A stretch of 64,000 nucleotides of DNA from Astropecten irregularis (GCA_963971285.1 OZ020244.1:23746001-23810000), one strand, 5' to 3'. Positions 1 through 10,997 are shown, numbered from the stretch's first letter. Numbers and translations: made by a program. The notes: generated by a model not told the origin, from the letters alone.

Positions 1-1075
1 TCACTGATGTATTGATTGATATTGTGTTTAAATGTTTTGCTTTGTACAATCAGTTACAGTGATAATCTTAAGAAACGAAAAATATTGAATATAACCTCGT
101 ACACTTAACATACCGACTAACTACATAATTGGTAAATTCTTTACATAAATTATGTGAGCTTGGTAAATTCAAATACTTTACTTAAAATGGAAATCTATTT
201 CAATATTCCCGTGTTTTGGTAAACAATTTCTATCCAACTATTTACGAAGTTACTTATTTGCACCAAGTGTCGTCATTTGGGAGAGTTTAAATTGGTTTTC
301 CATGTGGCAGACAGTTTTGTTGATCTTTGTGTGAATTAATCGGAATGAATGAAGCAAAAAATCTAATAATTTGACTCCGTTCATTGTCATTTAAATAGAA
401 AAACCATTAAAGACCGAAAGTTTATGAAGAAAACAACCTTGCATGTTATCGCGGGTGGATGAGCACGTGCCTATACCGCACAGATGATGATATAAGACGG
501 CCATGATTATTTGATTGATTGTTTTTGAAACGGCGGCGTTCTGGCAGTTGAAGCCAAAATGATTAAATTGAAACGGATGCAACCTGACTAGCAATCAGTG
601 GCGCTGGAATGAAATAAAAACCGTGTTATTGATCTTGGGAGCAGTTTTATTCAGTTTAATTGTAGGCATTATAAAACAAAGCTCCACAGAGAATTGCCAA
701 GTCATATCAATTTGAATGAAGCCCAGCTTGATGCAGTTGCTTCGTTACGAGTATCCGTTCAGTTTAAGTTGCATTGCTTGATATTATTTCATATTCTTTC
801 AGAGTCACAAATACTGCCGCATCACGTTTGATCGGCTTCCCATGTTAAGGTGAAACATATTAAGATTTAATATTCTGTTATAATTATTTCTTTCATAAGA
901 GAAAAAGATGACAATCATTCAATGAAGACTATTGGAAAAATAATTTCTTGTGATATTTGAACTGTGTATAGTCCGCTGAAGGAGATCTTGTGTGTTGTTC
1001 GATGGTTTCAATTTGATTTTAGTCACTGACCGTAAGTCTATTAGATGATTCATCATTACGTATTTAGCACTGTTT
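1..1075 (+). repeat. Receptor-less copy of the GPCR tandem module
   Basis: This stretch carries the same 5' sequence that precedes the receptor genes further along (for example the block with GTGGCAGACAGTTTTGTTGA near 303, and the block around 440-480 with TTGCATGTTATCGCGGG). No receptor ORF follows. At about 990 the upstream sequence ending GAAGGAGATCTTGTGTGTTG runs straight into sequence that lies downstream of the third receptor (compare 13590-13690, TTAGTCACTGACCGT). The simplest reading is a module from which the whole receptor body has been deleted. No coding role is claimed. Confidence 0.6.
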
Positions 1076-1080
1076 CGATG

Positions 1081-1693
1081 ATTGATTGATTGATTGATTG
1101 ATATTGTGTTTAATTGGTTGCTTTGTACAATCAGTGATAGTTATAATATTAAAAAATCGAGCAACATTGAATATAACCTCGTACACTTAACATACTGACT
1201 AACTACGTAATTGGTAAATTCTTATTAACATATGTGAGCTTGGTACATTTAAATACTTTACTTAAAATGGAAATCAATTTAAATATTCCCGGGTTTTGGA
1301 AAACTTCTTCCCAACTACTTACGAAGTAAGCTGTTTGCACCAAGTGTCGTCATTTTGGGAGAGTTTAAATTGGTTTTCCCTGTGGCAGACAGTTTTGTTG
1401 ATGTTCTTGTGAATTAATCGGAATGAATGAAGCAAGAAATCTATTAATTCGACTCCGTTCATTGTCATATAAATAGAAAAACCATTAGACCGAAGGTTTA
1501 TGATAAAAACAATCTTGCACGTTATCGCGGGTGGATGAGCACGTGCCTACCGCACTGATGATGATATAAGACGGCCATGATTATTTGAATGATTGTTTTT
1601 TAAACTGCTGAAATGATTCAAGTGAAACGGATGCAACCTGACTAGCAATCAGTGGAGCTGGAATAAAATAACAACCGTGTTATTGATCTTGGG
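1081..1693 (+). repeat. Second receptor-less 5' module (direct repeat of 1-680)
   Basis: The sequence repeats positions 1-680 in the same direction, starting with the ATTGATTGATATTGTGTTTAA tract and running through the GTGGCAGACAGTTTTGTTGA block near 1382 to ATTGATCTTGGGAGCAG at about 1693. It is then cut off by unrelated mobile-element sequence. It contains no open reading frame of interest. Confidence 0.6.
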
Positions 1694-1890
1694 AGCAGCG
1701 GCGTAGCTAGGATTTTTTTCAGCAGGGGGGCACTGGGGGGCCTTGGATTTCTTGGGCGGGGGGGGCACCCATAATGGGTAACGTATGGGACTGACATTTT
1801 CACAGATGACTATTACTGTATCGTTCTTGACATTTTTGCCCATGAATCTGTATTTCTTTGACAAGAACCAATGTATGATACTACCTTTAA
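1694..1890. mobile_element. MITE fragments interrupting the second module
   Basis: Two pieces are joined here. The first, at about 1694-1775, begins GGCGTAGCTAGGATTTTT and is G-rich. The second, at about 1776-1890, matches one half of the TTAA-flanked MITE seen whole at 39828-40187 (TTTTCACAGATGACTATTAC, then CTACCTTTAA at the end). They separate the truncated module from the 5' region of the first receptor copy. Confidence 0.55.
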
Positions 1891-2104
1891 ACGTGTTTTG
1901 CCATTTCATTATCTCAAAAATCAACCAATCATATGTGGTTACTAGTATCAACAATTGGTCTATTCTTCGCACGTGCAAGCTAATGGGATACATCTTGTAA
2001 ACATTTAAATATGTAAAAATTGTTCGAAGATTGGGAACTGACCAGCCACCCAACTAAGAATGAATTGGGAGTGTGTACCACGTATCGTTCTGCGGGAACG
2101 GCCT

Positions 2105-2820
2105 AAAATGGCTCTCCCTGTGGCAGACAGTTTTGTTGATCTTCGAGTGAATTAATCGGAATGAATGAAGCAAGAAATGTATAAACCCGACTCCATTCTT
2201 TGCCATTTCAAGAGAAAATTCATAAAAGACAAAAAGTTTATGATGAAATCAATCTTGCACGTTATCGCGGGTAGATGAGCACGTGCCTATATACCGCACA
2301 TTAAAGACGGCCATGAATATTTTAATGATTGTTTTGAAACGGCCGCATTCCGGCAGTTTAACCTAAAATGATTAAATTGAAACGGTTGCAACCTGACTAG
2401 AAATCAGTGGCGCTGGAATGAAATAACAACCGTGTTATTGAGATTCGATGCGGCTTTTTGAAGTCTAATTGTAGGTACATGAATAAAAATGCTCCGCTGA
2501 GAATAGCTAGATCATAATACATGAAATGTGCAGACTGATGCAGTTGCTTCGTCACGAGTATCAGTTCAGCTTCTGCAATATAATGCTGGATAAAATTTAA
2601 TGTTCTTTCGCACGGCGTTTCACATTTCGTCGGCTTCCCAAGTTAAGGTGAAACAGATTTAGATTTCATATTCTGTTATCTTTCTTTCATAAAATAAACA
2701 ACTGACAATCATTCACTGAAGACAATTTGAAAGATAATTCCTTGTGATATTTGAACTGTGCATAGTCCACTGAAGGAGATATTGCGTGTTGCTTACAGAA
2801 CGCTGTATATTATAGTCACC
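2105..2820 (+). promoter_or_regulatory. Conserved 5' region of receptor copy 1
   Basis: This stretch is highly similar to the DNA upstream of the other receptor copies, starting with TCTCCCTGTGGCAGACAG and running to the shared ATG context TATAGTCACCATGGGAGC. Conservation across six modules suggests that it carries the promoter and 5' UTR, but recent duplication alone could explain it. No individual factor site is claimed. Confidence 0.35.
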
Positions 2821-3932
2821 ATGGGAGCAAGCCTAACACCAGGTGAGTGCAGTGAAGAGAACACTATTAACATCACCGAGGAGACAGTTTCTGAGTGGCT
2901 GTATACTTCATAACCATCGTCTTGCCGATTATTTGGTGTCTTGGTATCCTAACAAACTCTAGTTTTCTCTTTGTCGTGTTCCGTGTAGCTACAATGAGAT
3001 CAGAGACTAACATATACTTGGTAAACTTGGCGCTTTCGGATATATTCTATCTGAGTCTATCTGTCATTATACATATTTGGAGATACGCTTCATCGCCAAT
3101 AGTCTTTGCCTATCCATTTATGAGTTCGGCTGGATGTATAATTGATGCATGCGCTCAATTTACTTTGTACTCTGTAGGTGTTGCATTGGTAACTATGGTT
3201 TCATATGAGAGACATTTAGCACTATGTCATCCCATTTACCACATGAAAATTCGCGGATGGCAACGAACTGGCCGTATAGTCGTTGTATGCTGGCTTTTGG
3301 GGCTGATTTTTGGCGGAGCATTGGCTCCTTATTTCTCTAAGCTCAAATGGTTTTGTCTGCGATGGCCTACAAACTTCAACTACCCAAGATTACCATCATC
3401 TTATGGATACTGTGATATGGAGTGGGTGGTACATTATATTGTACTACTTGTCACTATTCAGTGGCTGGTAGCATGTGGTTACAACACTTACATGTATATC
3501 CAAATAATACGCGCAATGAACAAACGCGTAGATCGTAAGAGCAGAAAAGAAAACAGAAGGAATGAGCAACAATCAAACCAAGTTGCCAAAATGCTGGTAG
3601 TGAATGGTGTTATTTTCTTCCTATGCCACACCCCATCCCGTGTCATGAGTTTCTTTAGCTGGATCTGTGACATTGCCCAAATACCTATTCCCCTGTCATA
3701 TAGTGCGTTTACGTGGTTTCTTTACATCCCAGTTCACGTGAATTCAGTAGTGAATCCGTTGATTTACAGCGCAATGAGTTCACAGTACCGAGCCGCGTTC
3801 CGTCAAGCTTTCCATCTGCTTAGAGGGCGCCAGACACGCCATCCTCCTTCATCAATCAGTCAAGCCAGGAACCACAATGTCACCATGGAAACCACACCAA
3901 ATAGAAACGAAACGGATGATACCCGGATGTGA
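2821..3932 (+). pseudogene. Rhodopsin-class GPCR, copy 1, frameshifted
   Basis: This is the first member of the tandem receptor family. Its ATG and N-terminus match the others, but relative to copy 2 it lacks 16 bp at about 2910, between short TCA repeats, so the frame from the ATG stops at 2911-2913 after 30 codons. The rest of the receptor stays open from about 2895 to the stop at 3932. It keeps TM1 (LGILTNSSFLF), TM2 (NLALSD), the ERH motif in SYERHLALCHPIYH, TM6 (FFLCHTPSRV) and NPLIY in TM7. A further 6-bp in-frame deletion removes two residues of ECL2. It ends TRM rather than TRL. No ATG precedes TM1 in the open frame, so it is probably a recent pseudogene unless splicing bypasses the deletion. 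Confidence 0.8.
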
Positions 3933-4368
3933 TTAGCTGAACCGTTTCACGGATTTAGAGCGAAACGTTTCGTTTGACCTTAATCCAAATATCTCCACAC
4001 GGATCTTGACAGAGCTGTTTGTGTGTGTGCTCGTGATTCGCATTGTAATTTATGATGTACCGGTATTTATCATTCGTGTATTTCGTATAGGCCTGATGTT
4101 GGCCTACCTTTTATCTTTGGTTTCGATTCTGACTTTACAATCTTTCCCCGATTTTCTTATTATCACATTACGTATAAGGATCGATCACTCTCCGTAAATT
4201 CCTAGGAGGTTGTACACATTTATATCAATTATATTTTTTCATTGATTGACATTATAAGGCCGAAAACTTTTCGAACCATTATTATATTAATCTAATCTTT
4301 ATCATCAATATGTTGGTTGATTATGCGTAGCTTCGTGCACGGATCATGGATTATATCAATACAATAGT

Positions 4369-4912
4369 GTATTAGGGGCGGTTAAACCCCGTTAGTGTGG
4401 TGGAGGTAGAATTTGTGGAGGTGGAGGGAGTGTATTGCGCATGTGCAGCATGAATATGCATGAGCTGAGCGTCGAAATACGCGTTTGAAAAGTCACATTG
4501 CTCTTTTAATTGAGCAAATGAGCAACAAAATGATCGACAACCAATTTAACCAAATGAGCAATGCAATGAGCAAATGAGAAATGAAAAAAGGGAATGGGGT
4601 GAGCAAATTTCATTGCTCATTTACTAATTTCATTGTTCATTTGGTTGCTCATTTGCTCACTTGTTCATTTGCTCATTCGATTGCTCATTTGGTTGCTCAT
4701 TTAATTAGTCATTTGGTTAAATTAGTTGCTCATTTTGTTGCTCATTTGCTCAACCAAAAGAGCAATGTTACTGTTCAAACGGGCAGTCCGACGCCCACGC
4801 GCGCGCGTGACGTCAGCTCATGCATATTCATGCTGCACATGAGCAATACACTCCCTCGACCTCCACAACCTCCACCACATTAACGGGGGTTCAACCGCCC
4901 CTAATACACTAC
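4369..4912. mobile_element. Foldback MITE with TTGCTCATTT-type internal repeats
   Basis: The ends are inverted copies of each other over roughly 100 bp. The left end reads GTGTATTAGGGGCGGTT..., and the right end, reversed, reads the same with few changes, including the shared stretch GTGTATTGC..CATGTGCAGCATG. The interior consists of irregular GAGCAAATGAGCAA units on the left and their complements on the right. The open frame across it (HLVAHLL-type repeats) is a by-product of the repeat. No transposase is present, so it is non-autonomous. Confidence 0.75.
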
Positions 4913-5277
4913 TCAATACCAATCACAAACAATTTCTGCAATTGTTTTATATATTGATTTATATATCGATCGATTGATCGAGCAATATTTGAAATTACCT
5001 TACCATCTATGACGCATTCACTCAGCACTGTTTCACTGATGGATTGATTAATATTGAGTTTAAATGTTTTTGTACGATCAGTGATAATTATCTTTTTTGA
5101 AAATCAACCAATGATATTTGTTCATATTCACATATGTAAGCTTTGTGGCTTTGAATTAATTTTGCAAAAAAATCAATTCTTTAAAAATAGTCCCAAGATT
5201 GGTAAATGATCTGCCAACCAATCAGGAATGCATTGGGAGTGTGTACCGCGTGTAGTTCTACGGGAACGTCCTAAAAT

Positions 5278-6001
5278 GGCTCTCCCTGTGGCAGACAGTT
5301 TTGTTGATTTTTGTGTGAATTAATCAGAATGAATGAAGCAAGAAATCGATTAACTCGACTCCATTCATTGCAATTTAAAGAGAAGAATCATAAAAGACAA
5401 AAGGTTTATGATGAAAACAATCTTGCACGTTATCGCTGGTGGATGAGCACGTGCCTATACCGCACAGGAAGACGGCCATGATTATTTGAATGATTGTTTT
5501 TGAAACGGCCGCATTCCGGCAGTTGAAGCCAAAATGATTAAATTGAAACGGATGCAACCTGACTAGCAATCAGTGGCGCTGAGATGAAATAACAACCGTG
5601 TTATTGATCTTGGGAGCAGTTTCATTCAGTTTAATTGTAAGCATGATAAAAAAAAAGTCCACAGAAAATTGCTATTGTCATATCAATTTGAATGAAGCCC
5701 AGCTTGATGCAGTTGCTAATTCGTTACGAGTATCCGTTCAGTTTAAGTTGCATTGCTTGATATTATTTCATATTCTTGCAGAGTCGCAAAGACGACTGCA
5801 TCACGTTTGTTCGGCTTCCCAAGTTAAGGTGAAACAAATTAAGATTTCATATTCTGTTATCTTTCTCTCATAAGAGAAACAACTGACAATCATTCACTGA
5901 AGACTATTTGAAAGATAATTCCTCGTGATATTTGAACTGTGCAAAGTCCGCCGAAGGAGATATTGCCTGTTGCTTACAGAACGCTGTATATTATAGTCAC
6001 C
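5278..6001 (+). promoter_or_regulatory. Conserved 5' region of receptor copy 2
   Basis: This is the same module as upstream of the other copies: the GTGGCAGACAG block at about 5289, the CTTGCACGTTATCGC block at about 5422, then ATTTGAACTGTGCA just before the start region. It is a candidate promoter and leader, supported only by similarity among paralogues. Confidence 0.35.
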
Positions 6002-7135
6002 ATGGGAGCAAGCCTAACACCAGGTGAGTGCAGTGAAGAGAACACTATTAACATCACCGAGGAGACAGTTTCTGAGTGGCTGTATACTTCAACTGAAGTC
6101 AAGATCATAACCATCGTCTTGCCGATTATTTTGTGTCTTGGTATCCTTACAAACTCGAGTTTTCTCTTTGTCGTGTTCCGTGTAGCTACAATGAGATCAG
6201 AGACTAATATGTACTTGGCAAACCTGGCGCTTTCGGATATATTCTATCTGAGTTTATCTGTAATTGTACATATTTGGAGATACGCTTTATCGCCAGTAGT
6301 GTCTGCCTATCCATTTTGGGGTTCGGCTGGATGTATAAGTGTTGCATGCGCTCAATTTACTTTGTACTCTGTCGGTGTTGCATTGGTAACCATGGTTTCA
6401 TATGAGAGACATCTAGCACTGTGTCATCCCATTTACCACCTCCAAATTCGCAGACGGCAACGAACTGGCCGTATAGTCACCATCTGCTGGTTAGTGGGGC
6501 TGATTTTTGGCGGAGCAGTAACTCCTTCAAACTCTGACCTCAAATGGTTTTGTCTGCGATGGCCTACAAACTTCAACTACCCAAGATTGCCATCATCTTA
6601 TGGATACTGTGGTGTGGAACAGGAGTGGGTGGTGCATTATAGTGTACCACTTCTCACCATTCAGTGGCTGATAGCATGTGGCTACAACACTTACATGTAC
6701 ATCCAAATAATACGTGCATTAAACAAACGCGTGGATCGTAAGAGCAGGAAAGAAAACAGAAGGAATGAGCAACAAGCAAACCAAGTTGCCAAAATGCTGG
6801 TAGTGAATGGTGTTATTTTCTACCTATGCCACACCCCATCCCGTGTCATGCTTCTCTTTAGCTGGATCTATGACATTGCCCAATTACCCATTCTACTGTC
6901 ATATTCTGCGTTTTGGTGGTTTATTTCCATCCCATTGTATGTGAATTCAGTGGTGAATCCGTTGATTTACAGCGCAATGAGTTCACAGTACCGAGCCGCG
7001 TTCCGTCAAGCATTCCATCTGCGAAGAGGGCGTCAGACACGGCATCCTCCTTCATCAATCAGTCAAGCCAGGAACCACAATGTCACCATGGAAACCACAC
7101 CAAACAGAATCGAAACGGATGATACCCGGCTGTGA
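6002..7135 (+). CDS. Rhodopsin-class GPCR, tandem copy 2
   Basis: An intact single-exon frame of 377 codons starts at the ATG in CACCATGGGAGC, a good initiation context shared by all copies. The frame is open further upstream but without another ATG. The N-terminus is short and has an NIT glycosylation site. Seven hydrophobic segments follow, with N1.50 in GILTNSS, D2.50 in NLALSD, a TM3 cysteine, ERH in place of DRY (SYERHLALCHPIYH), an ECL2 cysteine (KWFCLRWP), FYLCHTPSRV in TM6 and NPLIY in TM7. The basic third loop (KRVDRKSRKENRR) fits G-protein coupling. The protein ends DDTRL, a class I PDZ ligand. It resembles peptide-receptor-like, lineage-expanded echinoderm receptors; the ligand is unknown. 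Confidence 0.88.
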   Translation: MGASLTPGECSEENTINITEETVSEWLYTSTEVKIITIVLPIILCLGILTNSSFLFVVFRVATMRSETNMYLANLALSDIFYLSLSVIVHIWRYALSPVVSAYPFWGSAGCISVACAQFTLYSVGVALVTMVSYERHLALCHPIYHLQIRRRQRTGRIVTICWLVGLIFGGAVTPSNSDLKWFCLRWPTNFNYPRLPSSYGYCGVEQEWVVHYSVPLLTIQWLIACGYNTYMYIQIIRALNKRVDRKSRKENRRNEQQANQVAKMLVVNGVIFYLCHTPSRVMLLFSWIYDIAQLPILLSYSAFWWFISIPLYVNSVVNPLIYSAMSSQYRAAFRQAFHLRRGRQTRHPPSSISQARNHNVTMETTPNRIETDDTRL

Positions 7136-7580
7136 TTAGCTGAACCGTTTCACGGATTTAGAGCGAAACGTTTTGTTTGACCTTAATCCAAATATCACCA
7201 CACGGATCTTGACAGAGCTGTTTGTGTGTGCTCATGATTCGTCTTGTAAGCGATTGATTTATTTATCATTCGTGTATATGGTATAGGCCTGATGTTGGTC
7301 TGCTTTTTATGATTTATTTCGATTCTGACTTTACAATCTTGCCCGTTTTGCTTATTATCACATTACGTATACGGATTTAGCACTCTCCGTTAACTCTGTG
7401 TAAGTCTGTGAACATTCGTTAAATAGGTAGTCCTATACTAGGTCGAAAACGTATAGAACCATGCATATATTAGTCTGTTTATTGATAAATGTAGCTTAAT
7501 ATAATACCTGCGCGGATCATGGATTTTATCAATATTAATAGCAAACAATCTTTGCACTTGCTTTATAATTATAATTTATA

Positions 7581-7703
7581 CATTGAAAGGTGAACAAAGA
7601 CAAATTGACTGGAGCGGGATTCGAATCCCGCTCCAGTCAATTTTTCTTTGTTCACCTTTCAATGACTTAAAATAACTCAGTCAGTTTCCCTTGTGGTTAT
7701 TTC
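7581..7703. mobile_element. Mini-palindrome of the tRNA-SINE family
   Basis: Bases 7581-7664 form a near-perfect palindrome (CATTGAAAGGTGAACAAAG... against its complement) centred on GGATTCGAATCC, the B-box core of the longer elements at 53235 and 57279. The 40-bp tail of those elements (ACTTAAAATAACTCAGTCAG...TTATTTCA) follows. It looks like a full palindromic element whose tRNA-like centre has been deleted. Confidence 0.7.
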
Positions 7704-8073
7704 ACGAATATAATTTATACATTTAGATTTGTATATCGATCGTTTGATCGAGCATCAGTTGACATTACATTCCAATCTATTGATCCATTGATTCATAATT
7801 AATTATTGATCTATGAATTATAGTATTGATTTGGTTTACATTGAAGTAGTACGGTAGGTTCTGAGGGTCATTAAAGATGCACTAAATTTATAAGGCACAT
7901 CCTTGAATTTTAACAATTTTAACAATTTTTTTAAATAAATTATTGATGATTGACCTTTGCCAAAAGATAAAGCCCCCGTAGGGTTGATTTTCCAACAAAT
8001 ATCAGCAAAATAATGAAATTGCTTCAAACAAAAATGCTTATAATTGACATGAGAAATCTTAGCTTTGTTTCAT

Positions 8074-8953
8074 AGAAATAGAAATAGAAATGTTTATTGT
8101 CACTTATATTTACATAGGCTACATACATACATACAGTGAAATGCTTTATGGTTTTGCATGTTTTAGAATTAAGTAATACATACATAAAATGGTACAGATA
8201 CGGATACAAGGTCAACATTACTATAAGAATATACAATTAGAAATATTGCATCGTAACAGTAAAAAGTGCAGGTTAGAATACAAATACAGAGTAAAACGCA
8301 AGAGAGATAAAAATAGAGTTTAAAATACTCCACGGTAAAAGAAACTGACCAAGATTAAGATAGAGCAAAAATAAATGAAAACTGCATACACCTATTTGCA
8401 ATTAAAATCATTAAGAACACGAATAGCTGTAGGATAAAAACTGTGCAAAGTACGATTGGAGCTAGATTTAATAGATCGGTAACGGTTCTTTGATCGCATG
8501 GGCTGAAATAAGTCATGGGCTGGATGAAACTTATCGGCTATAATAGACTGGGCCCTTTTCTTAACTTTTGAGAGGTACAGTTCATCAAGTGATGGGAGCT
8601 GGCATCCTATTATCTTGCTTGCAGTGCGGACGATCCGGCTGATACGCTTCTTGTCATCGACAGTCGCATTGCCCCACCAAACAATCATTGACTGTGTCAA
8701 GACACTTTCAATCACTGCCCGATAAAACCTTAACAACAAGCCCTGACTGACATGGAAGCTTTTCAGCCGTCTCAAGAAATACAATCGTTGCTGACCCTTC
8801 TTAACAATACAATCAGTATTAAAACCCCATTTCAAATCTGAAGATAAGAACACACCGAGAAATTTAAAATATTGCACTCTTACCACATCAGAACCGTTAA
8901 TGGCTAGTGGAACAATATCAGGTGGATTCTTCCGAAAGTCAACAACAATTTCC
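8074..8953 (-). mobile_element. 5'-truncated LINE (CR1/Rex1-like 3' end)
   Basis: The minus strand encodes the end of a non-LTR reverse transcriptase and then a 3' UTR that finishes in short AAATAG/TTTCTA repeats at about 8074-8092. Comparison with the related flank at 16760-16810, which lacks the insert (TTTGTGTCAT then ACTAATCATTC), places the edges at about 8074 and 8953. The pentamer TTCAT at both ends is a possible target duplication. Confidence 0.75.
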
Positions 8954-8958
8954 TTCAT
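8392..8958 (-). pseudogene. C-terminal fragment of non-LTR reverse transcriptase
   Basis: The frame opens at KEIVVDFRKNPP and ends at 8392. It contains FKFLGVFLSSDLKW, QQRLYFLRRLK, AVIESVLTQSMIVWWGNAT and, near its end, RYRSIKSSSNR. This is the pattern of the thumb and C-terminal part of CR1/L2/Rex1-type reverse transcriptases. The catalytic palm with its YxDD motif is missing, so this is a dead 5'-truncated copy. Residues upstream of KEIVVDFR in the open frame come from host flanking DNA. Confidence 0.8.
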
Positions 8959-9249
8959 ACTATTCATTGCTCCAACATAATGACCGTTTTTAAATTCTTT
9001 CGCTGATGGAGATGTTGCTTCCAATCCTGTTGCTCAAACACAGACATGACATCTTCATGTCAATAGTCATCAACCGAATCCTTGTGGGCAGCACCATTTC
9101 ATGCCACGATTTTATTGTTGAATTTAAATCAAATCGTCCAAGTAACATTATTTTATGATTGCATACAGTAGCTACGAATTTAAACATGCACGTAATTAAA
9201 GATAACCTGTATTTTGTTAATGACTAGCCAATTTGTGTATAGCAAGAAC

Positions 9250-9478
9250 GGGGCCCTATTCTAAACCTCGGCTCCGTCTCAGGCTCCGGCTCCATTTCGT
9301 GAATCCATTATAAAATAACGGGTATCAAAAAAGAGGCTTTTGGCTTCGGTTCTCCCTAGTTTGAAAAAGAAAACAGAGCTTCAACTTCAATGAAAAACCG
9401 CAACCTATACGTTCAGCATATGGATGACAGAGACGAAGCCGGAGGCTAAGCCGGAGCCTGAGGTTTGGAAAAGGGCCT
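9250..9478. mobile_element. MITE with GGCCC..AAACCTC inverted ends
   Basis: The left end GGGCCCTATTCTAAACCTC and the right end GAGGTTTGGAAAAGGGCC are inverted repeats, followed inside by further inverted GGCTCCGG/CCGGAGCC blocks. The internal part (CGGGTATC, AGAGGCTTTTGGCTTCGG, GAAAACAGAGCTTC) is related to the element at 58129-58339. There is no coding sequence. Confidence 0.65.
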
Positions 9479-9838
9479 AAAGCACTGGGACGTACTCTTC
9501 CTGCACAATTAGTTTATGTTTAAAGAACTTGTGTCACGTGGATAAAATACAGAATAGAAATTAATTAACAATCACAGAAATATATCGCACAAATAAAGAC
9601 ATAATGCTTTAAAAAATCGACTGTTTTATTTATATACTTCACATTTGCGACATTAATGAAAGTAAATGAACTGTTAAACAAAATAACAATAATCGAACGT
9701 GGACTGCAGACGTTTAATTTCAATCAGCTACGTCAAAGCTCCACAATTATGATTGAGGAGCTGACTAACATCTTTGACCGAATTCACAGAGGGGTATAGG
9801 AAAGAGGTTAAATAGGTTTGTCAAGAAAAGGGTTCTTC

Positions 9839-9901
9839 CAAAACAACAAACAAACAAACAAACACCCCCAACAAACAAACAAACAAGAAAACAAACAAAC
9901 G
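9839..9901. repeat. AAAC microsatellite
   Basis: A run of AAAC/CAAA units interrupted by a short CCCCC tract. Confidence 0.85.
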
Positions 9902-10527
9902 AGCGTCGTAACCACGGCGTACGGAATCAACAATTAGAGTCAATGCGACCGAGGGACTTGCACAGAAATTAATATGATTCGTCTTTCCATCCGGGTTTTG
10001 GGAATTGGTTTCCAACGTGTATGTTTTACTGTACAAATTGTGCGGTTGGGCCATGTCATCATATAATACACTTTCATAACAAATTCTTGAGTGAAACAAT
10101 TCATTTAAACTTATGGAAAACAATCTGAGGAATTTGTAATCCTTCTCCCGGTATTCACTGCGTTTCATGGAAATTCATATTTAGCAGATTTGTATACCAA
10201 ACGTGTTAAAGGGAGACGAACGGCGGTCTAGTCTATAGCGGTCGTGGAGTCCATCGGGTCGGTATCGGTTGGGATCACCGCCGCTGGCGTCCCCATTCAT
10301 TAGCCTGCTGGTCAGCCCTAGTATCTTCGTGGCCACGTCCACTCACATCACCTTGCAAGTTTCCTGGGCGCTGCTGTGTATTGAGGATTGAAAGATCACG
10401 ACTTGGTAAGTTTGATAATAGTTGCAAAAGAAGATATGTTGTCTCATCCGACCAGAGGCTTGTCAGGAACTGTCATGACTTGGGGGCCATCTCGTAGACA
10501 AGCGCAGCTCATGCAAACCCATAACAG

Positions 10528-10722
10528 TTCAGCCCAGCCCAGCCCAGCCCAGCCCAGCCCAGCCCAGCCCAGCCCAGCCCAGCCCGGCCAAACCCAGTCC
10601 TGCCCAGCCCAGCCCAGCCCAGCTCAGCTCAGCCCAGCCCAGCCAAGTCCTGCCCAGCCCAGCCCAGCTCAGCCCAGCTCAGCTCAGCCCAGCCCGGACC
10701 AACCCAGCACAGCCCAGCCCAT
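10528..10722. repeat. CCCAG pentanucleotide minisatellite
   Basis: There are about 35 near-perfect CCCAG units with a few CTCAG and other variants. Because 5 is coprime to 3, both strands give long repetitive open frames (PSPAQ pattern). These are not regarded as genes. Confidence 0.9.
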
Positions 10723-10997
10723 CCTACCTGAGGACTTCTGCGGCCAACTCTCCACCAGGCCTTCTCTGTGCAGCATCGAAATTACCACGAGCGTGGAAGT
10801 ACTTGTCAGATCCGATCGTATTCGCATCTTGCATGTCGCTGATGAATAAACACAAAAAAGGAAAGGTAAAAATAATGTGTTTAAAATTTCCACTACGATA
10901 ATGTTTGCAAGCAGATGTCAATATTGTAATCGAAGAGGGGCCAGCTGCACCTGCACCGTTACTGTAAAATTTGGCAAAAGCATGCCACCATTATTCG

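Noticed and set aside
4581..4883. 100-codon HLVAHLL repeat frame
   Set aside because: It lies inside the foldback MITE and comes from its short inverted repeats.
5598..5873. 91-codon frame upstream of receptor copy 2
   Set aside because: It lies in the duplicated 5' module; the same region is broken by stops in the other modules, so it is not under coding constraint.
10388..10849. 153-codon frame rich in PSPAQ repeats
   Set aside because: It is produced by the CCCAG minisatellite read in frame; both strands are open, with no domain and no splice support.
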